From Dehalococcoidaceae bacterium (GTDB taxonomy: Bacteria; Chloroflexota; Dehalococcoidia; Dehalococcoidales; CSSed11-197), in assembly GCA_016928015.1 (NCBI GenBank), contig JAFGLQ010000018.1, positions 1 through 37,768 on the forward strand: a DNA stretch of 37,768 nt, in the 5' to 3' direction. Position 1 is the first letter of the stretch; each line of letters opens with the position of its first letter. Shown piece by piece: positions 20,538-28,757 of the stretch. Position numbers and translations under genes: made by a program. Under the pieces are notes generated by a model that did not search any database, was not told where the DNA came from, and saw only the letters and a program-made list of their open reading frames with translations.

Positions 20538-21365
20538 TTGGCAAGGTATCTGGGAATAGACGTCGGCTCCATAAGCACCAAAATGGTAATTGCCGCCCCG
20601 GACAATGTCATTGCTGCATGGTGTTATCTTCCGACTGCGGGAAATCCTTCGGAGGCGCTTCGCCGGGGTTTGGAGCGGCTTGAAACTGAACTCGGGGAAG
20701 ACAGCTCAATCGACGGGATCGCCGTTACCGGCTCCGGACGTAAACTGACGGGGGAGATGCTGGGTGCCGGCATTATAAAAAACGAAATAACCTGCCAGAT
20801 GATAAGCGCGTTGAACTTCGAACCCTGCGTTCAGACAATAGTGGAAATCGGCGGGCAGGATGCAAAAATGATCGTCGTGCGCCGGGGACTGGTAGCCGAT
20901 TTCAGCATGAATTCGGTTTGTGCGGCCGGCACAGGTTCATTTCTTGACCACCAGGCAGCACGGCTGAATATTACCCTGGATGAAATGAGCCTCCTGGCTG
21001 AAGCCAGTCGAAACCCGGTAACCATAAACGCTACCTGTACTGTATTTGCCGAATCCGACATGATTACCCGTCAGCAGTCCGGATGCCGTAAGGAAGATAT
21101 TGTGTATGGTTTATGTAAAGCTCTGGTGGCTAACTTCAGGCGAAGCGTAATCCAGTCCAAGCCTGTACAGGTACCGGTAGTGTTTCAAGGCGGAGTAGCC
21201 CATAACAGGGGTATTATCAGGGCCTTCAGAGAGGAGATGGGCATGGATGTAATCGTGCCTCCCTTTCCTGAACTTACCGGTGCGCACGGGGCAGCCCTGC
21301 TGTGCATGGCCGAAAAAACTGAAAGCGCAATCAGGCTTGGGAAATTGAAGCGCCTGGTAAATTAA
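20538..21365 (+). CDS. 2-hydroxyacyl-CoA dehydratase activator-type ATPase (BadF/BadG/HgdC family)
   Basis: 275-residue ASKHA-fold ATPase of the family that drives ATP-dependent one-electron transfer into 2-hydroxyacyl-CoA dehydratases or benzoyl-CoA reductases. The nucleotide-binding motif GIDVGSISTKMV opens the protein. The [4Fe-4S] ligands expected at the dimer interface are Cys128 (NSVCAAGTGSF) and Cys167 (INATCTVFAESD); both are present. GGVAHNRG near 220 and the C-terminal GAHGAALL are also family-like. The start is TTG at 20538 with GAGGT 9 nt upstream. No dehydratase alpha or beta gene lies nearby, so its partner is unknown. trxB follows by 24 bp. Confidence 0.85.
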   Translation: MARYLGIDVGSISTKMVIAAPDNVIAAWCYLPTAGNPSEALRRGLERLETELGEDSSIDGIAVTGSGRKLTGEMLGAGIIKNEITCQMISALNFEPCVQTIVEIGGQDAKMIVVRRGLVADFSMNSVCAAGTGSFLDHQAARLNITLDEMSLLAEASRNPVTINATCTVFAESDMITRQQSGCRKEDIVYGLCKALVANFRRSVIQSKPVQVPVVFQGGVAHNRGIIRAFREEMGMDVIVPPFPELTGAHGAALLCMAEKTESAIRLGKLKRLVN

Positions 21366-21389
21366 TATTTCCGAAAAGGAGAAGTTAAA

Positions 21390-22307
21390 ATGGCAAAAAA
21401 GTATGATGTTGTAATTGTCGGCGGTGGGCCCGCCGGTTTGACAGCCGGCCTGTATGCTGCGAGGGACCGGTTCCAGACACTCATAATAGAAAGGGCTGTT
21501 ATCGGTGGCAATATCACCAATGCCGAAGAAGTGGACAACTATCCCGGCTACCCGGAAGGTATAAGCGGTGTTGAATTGACGGCTAAAATGCACGAGCAAG
21601 CCACTAAACACGGCGCTGAAACGTTGAGCGCTGACGTAAACTCTATTGAAATAATCGATGGCATCAAGCATATTCGTACCAGCGAAGGCGATTTCCAGGC
21701 TGGAGCGGTCATTATTGCCAGCGGCACCGAAAGAGCAAAACTGGAAGTAGAGGGCGAAAAAGAATTCACCGGTCGGGGGGTTTCCTACTGTGCCACCTGT
21801 GACGGGCCCTTTTTCAAAGGTAAAAAAGTGGCCGTAGTGGGTGGAGGCAACGCCGCTCTTTACGAAGCGCTACATTTGTCCAAGTTTGCCGCCAAGGTTT
21901 ACCTGATACACCGTCGTGATGCTTACCGGGCGACCATGGCAGTACAGGAAAAAATGAAACAAAACCCGGTAATCGAACCCGTGCTGAGTGCCGTCGTTTC
22001 AAAAATCAGAGGCGGGGACAAAGTGAGTGCCCTGGAACTCAGCGGTACCGGCGACGGCAAAATTTTCGAACTGGAAGTCGATGGAATATTCGTATCGGTA
22101 GGCCTTATTCCCAATACCTCATTTGTAAAATCCGTTATTGAACTTGACGGTCATGGCTCGATTAAGGTGGACGAAAAACTGCAAACCAGTGCCAGTGGTA
22201 TTTTTGCCGCCGGTGATATTCGCAGCCACTCGATACGCCAGGTAGTGACCGCTGCCGGTGACGGAGCCCATGCCGCATTCCATGTCCGGGAATATCTGGA
22301 AGCTTAG
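21390..22307 (+). CDS. trxB: Thioredoxin reductase (NADPH)
   Basis: FAD-dependent reductase that passes electrons from NADPH to thioredoxin. The 305 residues contain the FAD-binding GGGPAGLTAGLYAAR (11-25), the redox pair Cys134-Ala-Thr-Cys137, the NADPH-binding VVGGGNAALYEAL (near 150) and the C-terminal FAAGDIR block. AAGGAGAAG lies before the ATG. A thioredoxin-like protein and a CcdA-like protein occur at the right end of the window, but no classical trxA is adjacent. It is probably co-transcribed with the activase gene. Confidence 0.94.
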   Translation: MAKKYDVVIVGGGPAGLTAGLYAARDRFQTLIIERAVIGGNITNAEEVDNYPGYPEGISGVELTAKMHEQATKHGAETLSADVNSIEIIDGIKHIRTSEGDFQAGAVIIASGTERAKLEVEGEKEFTGRGVSYCATCDGPFFKGKKVAVVGGGNAALYEALHLSKFAAKVYLIHRRDAYRATMAVQEKMKQNPVIEPVLSAVVSKIRGGDKVSALELSGTGDGKIFELEVDGIFVSVGLIPNTSFVKSVIELDGHGSIKVDEKLQTSASGIFAAGDIRSHSIRQVVTAAGDGAHAAFHVREYLEA

Positions 22308-22308
22308 G

Positions 22309-22338
22309 TTTTCAGGCTTTCCGCCATTAAGGTATAAT
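22309..22338 (+). promoter_or_regulatory. Candidate rplI-dnaB promoter
   Basis: TTTTCA (22309-22314), an 18-nt spacer and TATAAT (22333-22338). Transcription would begin near 22345, just at the GGAGAT Shine-Dalgarno of rplI. It starts immediately after the trxB stop. Confidence 0.55.
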
Positions 22339-22357
22339 ATCTGCCGGAGATGAAATT

Positions 22358-22813
22358 ATGAAAGTTGTTTTTTTAAAGGATGTACCGGGCTCCGGCATCA
22401 AAGGGGAAGTAAAAGAAGTTGCCGATGGTTATGCCATGAATTATCTTGTGCGTCAGCGTCTGGCCCTGCCGGCCACTGAACAGACTATAAACCAGTTGAA
22501 AGCCCGCAAAAAGGCAGAAGAGAACAAGAAAGCCCGGATAGAAGCCAGCCTGGCCAGCCAGGCAAACGATTTAAACGGCAAAGTGATAACACTGTCAGCC
22601 AAAGTCGGCTCCAGGGGCAAGCTCTATGGTTCTATTACCAGCGCCGATATCGCCGCCGAACTAAACAGGATTTACGGCCTTGAACTGGATAAGCGCAAAA
22701 TTGAACTGTCCGAACCTCTCCATGAACTGGGAACATTTGAAGTTATCGTTAAACTTGCCAGGAGCCATTTGCCAAAGCTTATCGTAAAAGTTGTCCCCCA
22801 GGAGGAGGAATAA
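22358..22813 (+). CDS. rplI: 50S ribosomal protein L9
   Basis: Large-subunit protein that binds 23S rRNA with two globular domains joined by a long helix. The 151 residues begin MKVVFLKDVPGSGIKGEVKEV, split here as MKVVFLKDVPG and KGEVKEVADGYAMNYL, the L9 signature. The charged connecting helix spans about 42-75 and the C-terminal domain about 80-148. GGAGAT precedes the ATG. The next gene is dnaB, a common rplI-dnaB pairing. Confidence 0.96.
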   Translation: MKVVFLKDVPGSGIKGEVKEVADGYAMNYLVRQRLALPATEQTINQLKARKKAEENKKARIEASLASQANDLNGKVITLSAKVGSRGKLYGSITSADIAAELNRIYGLELDKRKIELSEPLHELGTFEVIVKLARSHLPKLIVKVVPQEEE

Positions 22814-22817
22814 GTTC

Positions 22818-24215
22818 GTGGCCGAAACCCGGTTGCCGCCACATGACCTTGATGCTGAAGAAGCCGTCAACGGATCCCTGCTGCTGGACGGTAAAGCTAT
22901 TTTTGAGATAGCCACCTTCCTGAGGCCCGAAGATTTCTATAGTCCGGCAAACCGTGCAATCTACCAGAGCTGCCTCAATTTATATCAGCGCGATGAAGCT
23001 ATCAACAAGGTTACCGTTTCCCAGGAACTAAACCGTCTGGGACAACTTGAAAAAAGCGGCGACGTAGCCTATCTCAGCCATCTGGCCTCAGCTGTACCTA
23101 CTTCTCTGGAGGCAGGCCAGTTCGCCCGGATTGTTCAACGGCTCTCGATAATGCGCCAGCTCATTCAAGCATCTGATAAGATTGCCGAAATAGGTTATGG
23201 CTCGGAACCTGATGCAGCTGCAGCGCTGAACAAAGCCGAAGATATCCTGTTCCGCCTTCGTTACAACCGCAGCGCCGTAGATTTTATTCATATCCGTGAA
23301 CTCCTGGACAAGTACTTCGAGGCACCTCCCGAACAAGAAGCCGGGGCTCTTCAACCCAGGGCAAGTATCCATTCCGCCTTTACCGGGCTTGATGACCTTT
23401 TAGGCGGCTTCCAGCGTTCCGACCTGATAATCATCGCCGGGCGGCCAAGTATGGGTAAAACCAGCTTTGCTTTAAACATAGCCCGGAACGCCGCTGTCCT
23501 GGAAAGAGCATGTATTGCCATATTCAGCCTTGAGATGAGCCAGGAATCCCTGGTAAGCCGTCTTCTTTCAGCTGAAAGCGGTGTAAGCGCCAAACGTATT
23601 CGCTTGGGTTTGTACCAGGATATCCATGATGAATATGAAGGCCGTATTATGGACGCCATCGGCACCCTGAGTGAAGCGCCAATATACCTGGACGATTCCC
23701 CGCAACTGCGTATGCTGGAAATGAGAAGTAAGGCCCGGCGACTGCATCATGAGCATGGGCTGGATTTGATAATAGTAGACTATCTCCAGCTTTTACAGGG
23801 AGATACCCGCACCGATAACCGCGTACAGGAAATCAGCTATATATCCAGAGCCCTTAAAGGGCTCGCCAGGGAGTTGAACGTGCCTGTCCTGGCGGTTTCA
23901 CAGTTGAGCCGTGCAGTTGAATGGCGCCAGTCACACGTGCCCCAACTCTCAGATCTCAGAGAAAGCGGCAGCATCGAGCAAGATGCCGATGTGGTTGTGT
24001 TCGTTTACCGCGATGAGGTCTATTTTACTGAAGAAGAATGGTATAGAACTCATGAAAACCAGCAATACCCCAGCGAACTGGCCGATATTATCGTGGCCAA
24101 GCACCGCAACGGGCCTATCGGTCAGGTAAAACTGCGTTTTCGCAAAAGGCTTACCAATTTTGAAAATTTGCCACCTGAAATGGTCGAGGCAAGAGAAACT
24201 GAAGCCCTGCTATGA
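22818..24215 (+). CDS. dnaB: Replicative DNA helicase
   Basis: Hexameric helicase that unwinds DNA ahead of the fork. The start is placed at GTG 22818, giving METRLPP-like AETRLPPHDLDAEEAV at the N-terminus, with GGAGGAGG 9 nt upstream. A TTG at 22791 in frame has no ribosome site and would overlap rplI. The 465 residues comprise the N-terminal helical domain (to about 150), a linker, and the RecA-like domain with Walker A GRPSMGKTS (Lys214), the H2 region LDLIIVDYLQLL, and DLRESGSIEQDADVV with the arginine-finger region after it. The stop overlaps the DnaD-like gene (ATGA). No intein is present. Confidence 0.96.
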   Translation: MAETRLPPHDLDAEEAVNGSLLLDGKAIFEIATFLRPEDFYSPANRAIYQSCLNLYQRDEAINKVTVSQELNRLGQLEKSGDVAYLSHLASAVPTSLEAGQFARIVQRLSIMRQLIQASDKIAEIGYGSEPDAAAALNKAEDILFRLRYNRSAVDFIHIRELLDKYFEAPPEQEAGALQPRASIHSAFTGLDDLLGGFQRSDLIIIAGRPSMGKTSFALNIARNAAVLERACIAIFSLEMSQESLVSRLLSAESGVSAKRIRLGLYQDIHDEYEGRIMDAIGTLSEAPIYLDDSPQLRMLEMRSKARRLHHEHGLDLIIVDYLQLLQGDTRTDNRVQEISYISRALKGLARELNVPVLAVSQLSRAVEWRQSHVPQLSDLRESGSIEQDADVVVFVYRDEVYFTEEEWYRTHENQQYPSELADIIVAKHRNGPIGQVKLRFRKRLTNFENLPPEMVEARETEALL

Positions 24216-24925
24216 TGCAAAAACCCGGCCTGCCGGCCAGAATGGATTTCAGCGCCATCCCCAGTTATTACCTTAACATAGTAATGCCTCATGTTGATGA
24301 CCCCCTGGAGCTGAAACTCAGCCTTCATCTGTTCAAAATACTCACCCGTAAGAAAGGCAAGGCCCAATTCACCAGTTTTAATGAACTGTTATCCGACCCG
24401 GTCGTCGTGGAGAGCATCAGGCAAAAAGACCGCCCGGTGGAAGAAACGCTCCGGGAAACCCTGGCGAGGGTTTTATCCAGGGGGATAATAACAGCGGCTC
24501 AAATAAACCAGGCAGGCAATCCCGACACGGCCTATCTGCTTAACACGCCGTCCAATAATGAGTTAATGGACAGCATCAACCGGGGAGAGTTAAAACTGAC
24601 CGGCAAGAAGACAGCGGTTTCTCAATTACCTCCCGGCGAACCCCTGCCGGATATCTTCAGTTATTACGAGCAAAACATTGGTCTGTTGACCCCTCTGGTC
24701 GCCGATGAATTAAAAGAGGCTGAAAAAATTTACCCGGCGCATTGGATTGTCGAAAGCATCAGGGAGGCTGCACTTAATAATAAACGTAACTGGCGCTACA
24801 TTTCGCGCATCCTGGAACGGTGGCTATCCGAAGGGAAGAATGATGGAACATATAGGCAAAATTATTCACCAGACGACCCCGCTAAATACACGACCGGGAA
24901 ATACCAGCAGTTTGTCCAGCACTGA
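24212..24925 (+). CDS. DnaD-domain replication protein
   Basis: 237-residue protein. The last 90 residues are a DnaD/DnaB2-type helical domain: IFSYYEQNIGLLTPL, AEKIYPAHWIVESIREA and NNKRNWRYISRILERW, including the YxxxIxxxW pattern seen in Bacillus DnaD and phage initiators. In Firmicutes such proteins remodel origin DNA and help load the helicase. The N-terminal half (about 1-110) has a winged-helix-like look but no motif I can name. The ATG overlaps the dnaB stop, so expression is coupled. The 3' end overlaps the loader gene by about 80 bp. Confidence 0.8.
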   Translation: MMQKPGLPARMDFSAIPSYYLNIVMPHVDDPLELKLSLHLFKILTRKKGKAQFTSFNELLSDPVVVESIRQKDRPVEETLRETLARVLSRGIITAAQINQAGNPDTAYLLNTPSNNELMDSINRGELKLTGKKTAVSQLPPGEPLPDIFSYYEQNIGLLTPLVADELKEAEKIYPAHWIVESIREAALNNKRNWRYISRILERWLSEGKNDGTYRQNYSPDDPAKYTTGKYQQFVQH

Positions 24926-26243
24926 TTCAGCTGAAAACACCGGGAAAGTCTGCTCAAGGTGCCGTGGTGCAGGCTTCTTTCATCCTCACTTTGCTGACGG
25001 CCGGGTGGATTATTCCCGGGTGGTCGCCTGCAGGTGCCGTTCCGAGCTTACCGCCGAGCAAAAAAGGAAACTGCTGCTTGAAAAATCAAACCTGAGCTCA
25101 CTGGAGAGGTTCACATTCGATAACCTGAATCCCGAGGGCCGCAGCGGTTACCAGGTAAACCGGAAAATGTTTAAGGCCGCCTGTGAAGCAGCTTTGGAGT
25201 TTGCCGGTTCTCCCAAAGGCTGGATGGTAGTGGTTGGGCCAAGTGGATCAGGTAAAACACACCTGGTTACGGCTGTTGCCGTAGAGCAGTTGCGCCGGGA
25301 TAGGGAGGTATTGTATATAACCGCGCCGGACCTTCTGGAACATCTGCGTTCCAGTTACAGCCCTTCAAGCGACACCGACCACGACACCCTTTTCGATGAA
25401 GTACGCAATACTCCACTGCTTATTCTGGATGACCTGGGGATTCATGCAACCAGCCCCTGGGCCAAGGAAAAACTGGACCAGTTGCTCAGCTACCGTTTCA
25501 ACCGCGAACTGCCGACCCTGATTACCATGCTTGATACCGAAGACCTCGAAGAGCGCCTGCGCACCCGGCTGAATGACCCTGTGGTTTGTCATATTTATCG
25601 GCTGGAAATAGGCCGGGGAGATATCTCAGGTTATGAATGGGAACCCGGCCTTGAACTGCAAAAGCAGATGACTTTTGAAAATTTCGACTGGAAGAGAGCC
25701 AACCTTCCGGCTGCGCAAAGGGAGAACCTTGAAAAAGCCTACCGCACTGCCATGGATTATGCCCGTTCGCCAGATGGCTGGCTGGTCTGGCAGGGAGTAA
25801 CCGGAAGCGGTAAAACGCACCTGGCCTCGGCAATTGTGAACTATCTTCACCAGGCCGGCAAACAGGCGGTTTTCATTGTCGTCCCGGAATTCATAGACCA
25901 TCTTCGCTCAGCTTTCAGCCCCGAAAGCCGTGTTTCCTACGACCAGCTTTTCGAAAAGGTAAAAACAGCCAGCTTCCTGGTTCTGGATGATTTCGGAGAA
26001 CAGACTGCCACGCCGTGGGCACAGGAAAAACTCTTCCAGGTGATCAACTATCGTTACAATGCCAGGCTGGCTACCGTTATTACGACCACCAGACTATTGG
26101 ATGAACTGGACAGCCGCATACGCTCCAGATTGCTTGACCCGAAAATCAGCATGACGTTCTCGCTTCAGGTTCCGGATTACCGCTCCGACCCGGCTTGCCG
26201 CCCGGTCAGAAAACCCGCTTATCGTCCAACCAGCCGCCGCTGA
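24843..26243 (+). CDS. Tandem-AAA+ DnaC/DnaI-like helicase loader
   Basis: 466-residue protein with a Zn-ribbon followed by two complete DnaC/DnaI/IstB-like AAA+ modules. Zn ligands are Cys37, Cys40, Cys63 and Cys65. Module 1 has GPSGSGKTH (Lys138) and LLILDDLG (Asp196-197); module 2 has GVTGSGKTH (Lys324) and FLVLDDFG (Asp382-383). Both pairs are exactly 186 residues apart. Further matches between modules include HLRS-xx-SP, PWAxEKL and YRxN. Arginine-finger-like RTRLNDP and RIRSRLLDP end each module. The ATG at 24843 is chosen because AAGGGA lies about 6 nt upstream; another ATG lies at 24840. It follows dnaB and the DnaD-like gene, so a helicase-loading role is likely. Single-module loaders are about 240-310 residues. 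Confidence 0.82.
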   Translation: MEHIGKIIHQTTPLNTRPGNTSSLSSTDSAENTGKVCSRCRGAGFFHPHFADGRVDYSRVVACRCRSELTAEQKRKLLLEKSNLSSLERFTFDNLNPEGRSGYQVNRKMFKAACEAALEFAGSPKGWMVVVGPSGSGKTHLVTAVAVEQLRRDREVLYITAPDLLEHLRSSYSPSSDTDHDTLFDEVRNTPLLILDDLGIHATSPWAKEKLDQLLSYRFNRELPTLITMLDTEDLEERLRTRLNDPVVCHIYRLEIGRGDISGYEWEPGLELQKQMTFENFDWKRANLPAAQRENLEKAYRTAMDYARSPDGWLVWQGVTGSGKTHLASAIVNYLHQAGKQAVFIVVPEFIDHLRSAFSPESRVSYDQLFEKVKTASFLVLDDFGEQTATPWAQEKLFQVINYRYNARLATVITTTRLLDELDSRIRSRLLDPKISMTFSLQVPDYRSDPACRPVRKPAYRPTSRR

Positions 26244-26251
26244 CGGTGTAT

Positions 26252-26280
26252 TTGAAATTCGAACTCAATGGGTCTAATAT
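26252..26280 (+). promoter_or_regulatory. Promoter of the HNH gene, leaderless geometry
   Basis: TTGAAA (26252-26257), a 17-nt spacer and TAATAT (26275-26280). The -10 ends 9 nt before the ATG at 26290, leaving about 2-3 nt of leader. Confidence 0.5.
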
Positions 26281-26289
26281 TTAGGGCAA

Positions 26290-26820
26290 ATGAACGTTTC
26301 GAGCGCCAAGGAAAGGTTACCGGTACTCGTTCTCAACAGTTCTTTTCAACCGTTGAGCGTCTGCCAGGTAAAACGAGCCGTCATGCTGATACTTGAGGGC
26401 AAAGCTGAAATGGTTGAAAACGGTATGGGATACATCCATACCATAAGAAGTGATTTTCCTCTGCCTACGGTTATCCGGCTGGATTATATGATCAAAAAAC
26501 CCAGCCACCACAACAAGCTTACCAGAATGGGAGTATTTCGCCGCGATAACTACACCTGCCAGTTTTGCGGTAAGGAGAGCCCGCTGCTAACCATCGACCA
26601 CGTAATTCCGCGACATCGAGGAGGACAGCATCTCTGGGAAAACGTTACCAGCGCCTGCCCTAAATGCAATCACCGTAAAGCCGGGCGTACTCCCGAAGAA
26701 GCCAACATGAAACTGATTCGCCAGCCTTTCGAACCTAAAAACTATGGGGGTTTCTACCTGCCGCATCGTTACACCCGCGGTTTGCCGGCATGGCAGAAAT
26801 ATTTATGCAAAGCCGGTTAG
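26290..26820 (+). CDS. HNH endonuclease family protein
   Basis: 176-residue protein with a C-terminal HNH/McrA-type nuclease fold. YTCQFCGKE gives one CxxC pair (near 91-94), IDHVIPRHRGG carries the catalytic His, and the second zinc pair is in ACPKCNHRKAGRTPEEA (near 125-141). The first 80 residues (VLVLNSSFQPLSVCQVKRAV onward, read in two blocks) match the N-terminal region common to chromosomal HNH proteins of this size. The biological target is unknown. It is not part of a visible restriction system or mobile element. It has its own promoter and ends 19 bp from the convergent ricT. Confidence 0.85.
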   Translation: MNVSSAKERLPVLVLNSSFQPLSVCQVKRAVMLILEGKAEMVENGMGYIHTIRSDFPLPTVIRLDYMIKKPSHHNKLTRMGVFRRDNYTCQFCGKESPLLTIDHVIPRHRGGQHLWENVTSACPKCNHRKAGRTPEEANMKLIRQPFEPKNYGGFYLPHRYTRGLPAWQKYLCKAG

Positions 26821-26839
26821 GCCTTTTGTAAACTGTGCA

Positions 26840-27691
26840 TTACCGCCGGTTCGACCGGTTGCCTTTCGGGTGCTCGACTGACTCTGTGCCGTCGTTTGGC
26901 ACTTTAATGTCTGCCAGGCCGACCTCAACCCTCGAGCCGGTCTCAAGTTCAACAATAACGATATCTTCCAGCGGGCGGTTGCCCACCACCACACCCAGGC
27001 CTTCGGCTACAGAAACCTTCTGGCCCTCCGCAGGAAATTTCTGTTTCATCTCGCGATATTGTTCGAATTCATATCCCAGGCAGCACAATAACCGGCCGCA
27101 TAAGCCGGATATTTTCATCGGGTTCAGGGGTAAATCCTGCTCTTTGGCCATCTTGATGGATACCGGGGAAAATTCGGATAAAAAGGTCGCGCAGCACAGA
27201 GACCGGCCGCACCTGCCGAAACCGCCAATTAAGCGGGTTTCATCCCTCGGTCCGACCTGTCTGAGTTCGACTCGGGTCTTGATTTTACGGCTGAGTTCTC
27301 TAACCAGTTCCCGGAAATCCACGCGGCTTTCAGCTCCAAAAAATATGGTAACAACCGCCCCGTCCAGGCTGTATTCAGCCTTCAACAGCTTCATCGGCAG
27401 GTTCAACTGCCTGACAAGCTGCTCACATTCTGACAGCGCTTCGGATTCTTTGGAGTCCATACGCTCCGCCTGTTCCAAATCCTCCGGACCGGCCAGCCTT
27501 ACTACCGGTTTTAACATATCCGGAACTTCTTTATCATCCATTTCAAACGGTCCGCCCACGATTTTACCCAGCTCCTGTCCCCGGGCTGTCTCCACTACAA
27601 CCATATCACCGTCTTTCAGTTCAATCTCGGCCGGATCGAAATGATATATCTTGCCTACAGGGCGAAAACGCACTCCTACTACTAACGGCAT
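26840..27691 (-). CDS. ricT: PSP1-domain protein RicT (YaaT)
   Basis: 283-residue PSP1 C-terminal-domain protein. In Bacillus, RicT acts with RicA and RicF in an Fe-S complex that affects mRNA processing by RNase Y, competence and sporulation. The conserved cysteines are visible in GRCGRSLCC and GLCGRLLCCLGYE (about residues 160-207). GRDETRL-type PRDETRLIGG lies just before them. GGAGGG precedes the ATG at 27691. It sits 16 bp after holB, the same adjacency as in Bacillus (holB-yaaT). RicA and RicF are not in the window. Confidence 0.88.
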   Translation of the reverse strand: MPLVVGVRFRPVGKIYHFDPAEIELKDGDMVVVETARGQELGKIVGGPFEMDDKEVPDMLKPVVRLAGPEDLEQAERMDSKESEALSECEQLVRQLNLPMKLLKAEYSLDGAVVTIFFGAESRVDFRELVRELSRKIKTRVELRQVGPRDETRLIGGFGRCGRSLCCATFLSEFSPVSIKMAKEQDLPLNPMKISGLCGRLLCCLGYEFEQYREMKQKFPAEGQKVSVAEGLGVVVGNRPLEDIVIVELETGSRVEVGLADIKVPNDGTESVEHPKGNRSNRR

Positions 27692-27707
27692 AGCTACCCT
27701 CCGTTCA

Positions 27708-28757
27708 TCATTTTACCATTATTCCCGTGGCAGGCGCTTTCAATGAGAGCACTGCATTCTCGAGGACAAGCCGAGGATTAACATTGGAGCTCAACTGTTC
27801 ACCGGCTGCCTGAATTGCCTTTATAAAATCAACCAGTTCACCCGGTTTGTATAAGCTGGAAATCCGGTTTATACTTTCAAGCTTGTCTTGATTAGTTATG
27901 TAATCTTCCTGGCCAAAACCCGCCAGCAAAAGGTCCCGCGCGATTATCCGCAGTTCCAGAAGTTCGTCGTGCACGTCCGGACGGTTCTTGCCAAAACGCA
28001 TCGCCAGAGACCCGGCCCAGGAAAAACGCTCCTCGTAGCCGGCGACGAACAGCGCCAGCATATTATCTCTGCGTTTAAAGTAATCCTCCCGGAATTGTCC
28101 GTCTTTCAGGGCTTCAATAGCCCAACCGGTTCGTCCCCGGCTTAACCTGGCCAATAGACAGGCTTCTTCAATGCCTGCACCGGCAACCTGTACGAGATAG
28201 GCGGCCAGACTGTCATTCGAGCTCAGTTTGAATTCAAAGTGCCGGCATCGTGACGCTACCGTCGGCAGCACTTGTTCAAATGATGCGGCCAGTAAAACAA
28301 ACACCACTCCGGGAGGGGGCTCTTCAAGTGTCTTTAACAACCGGTTGGCGGCACCCGCTGTAAGAAATTCTGCTCCATCGATAATAAAAACCCTTGACCT
28401 GCCTTCGAAAGGAGGCAAAATAGCCGCACGTTGTATGGCTTCTATTTCTTCTACTACAATCGCTGTCCGGGCACCCGTCTCATCCTGGCGGGTTACCAGG
28501 TCGATAAGCTGAACATCGGCATGTTTCCCGCCGGTAATGCGTTCACACGAGACGCATTCACCGCATGGCGCCTGGCTTGACTCACAGTTAATCGCCCGGG
28601 CCAGGTTATAAGCCGTGAGCTTTTTCCCGGTTCTTGAAGGCCCTGTAAACAGATAGGCATGATGGGTTAACCCCTTATCGATGCCAACAGCCAGCTGCGA
28701 AGTAACCTCTTCCTGCCCAAAAACGGTCCACAAGAGGTTACTGCCCGCCTTCAACAT
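27708..28757 (-). CDS. holB: DNA polymerase III delta-prime subunit
   Basis: Clamp-loader subunit of the replicative polymerase. It has an AAA+ fold with P-loop-like GPSRTGKK, the four-cysteine zinc module starting CGECVSC, the Walker B-like VFIIDGAEFL and the LLKTLEEPP SRC-region sequence. The 349 residues are normal. The ATG at 28757 overlaps lysA by 20 bp with no good Shine-Dalgarno. A TTG at 28733, just after the lysA stop, would give MWTVFGQEE, closer to typical delta-prime N-termini, and is a fair alternative. It is in an operon with lysA and ricT. Confidence 0.9.
   Translation of the reverse strand: MLKAGSNLLWTVFGQEEVTSQLAVGIDKGLTHHAYLFTGPSRTGKKLTAYNLARAINCESSQAPCGECVSCERITGGKHADVQLIDLVTRQDETGARTAIVVEEIEAIQRAAILPPFEGRSRVFIIDGAEFLTAGAANRLLKTLEEPPPGVVFVLLAASFEQVLPTVASRCRHFEFKLSSNDSLAAYLVQVAGAGIEEACLLARLSRGRTGWAIEALKDGQFREDYFKRRDNMLALFVAGYEERFSWAGSLAMRFGKNRPDVHDELLELRIIARDLLLAGFGQEDYITNQDKLESINRISSLYKPGELVDFIKAIQAAGEQLSSNVNPRLVLENAVLSLKAPATGIMVK

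Noticed and set aside
24747-24842. Upstream extension of the loader frame
   Set aside because: The extra 31-32 residues are an out-of-frame reading of the DnaD-domain helices and lack a ribosome site; AAGGGA supports the ATG at 24843.
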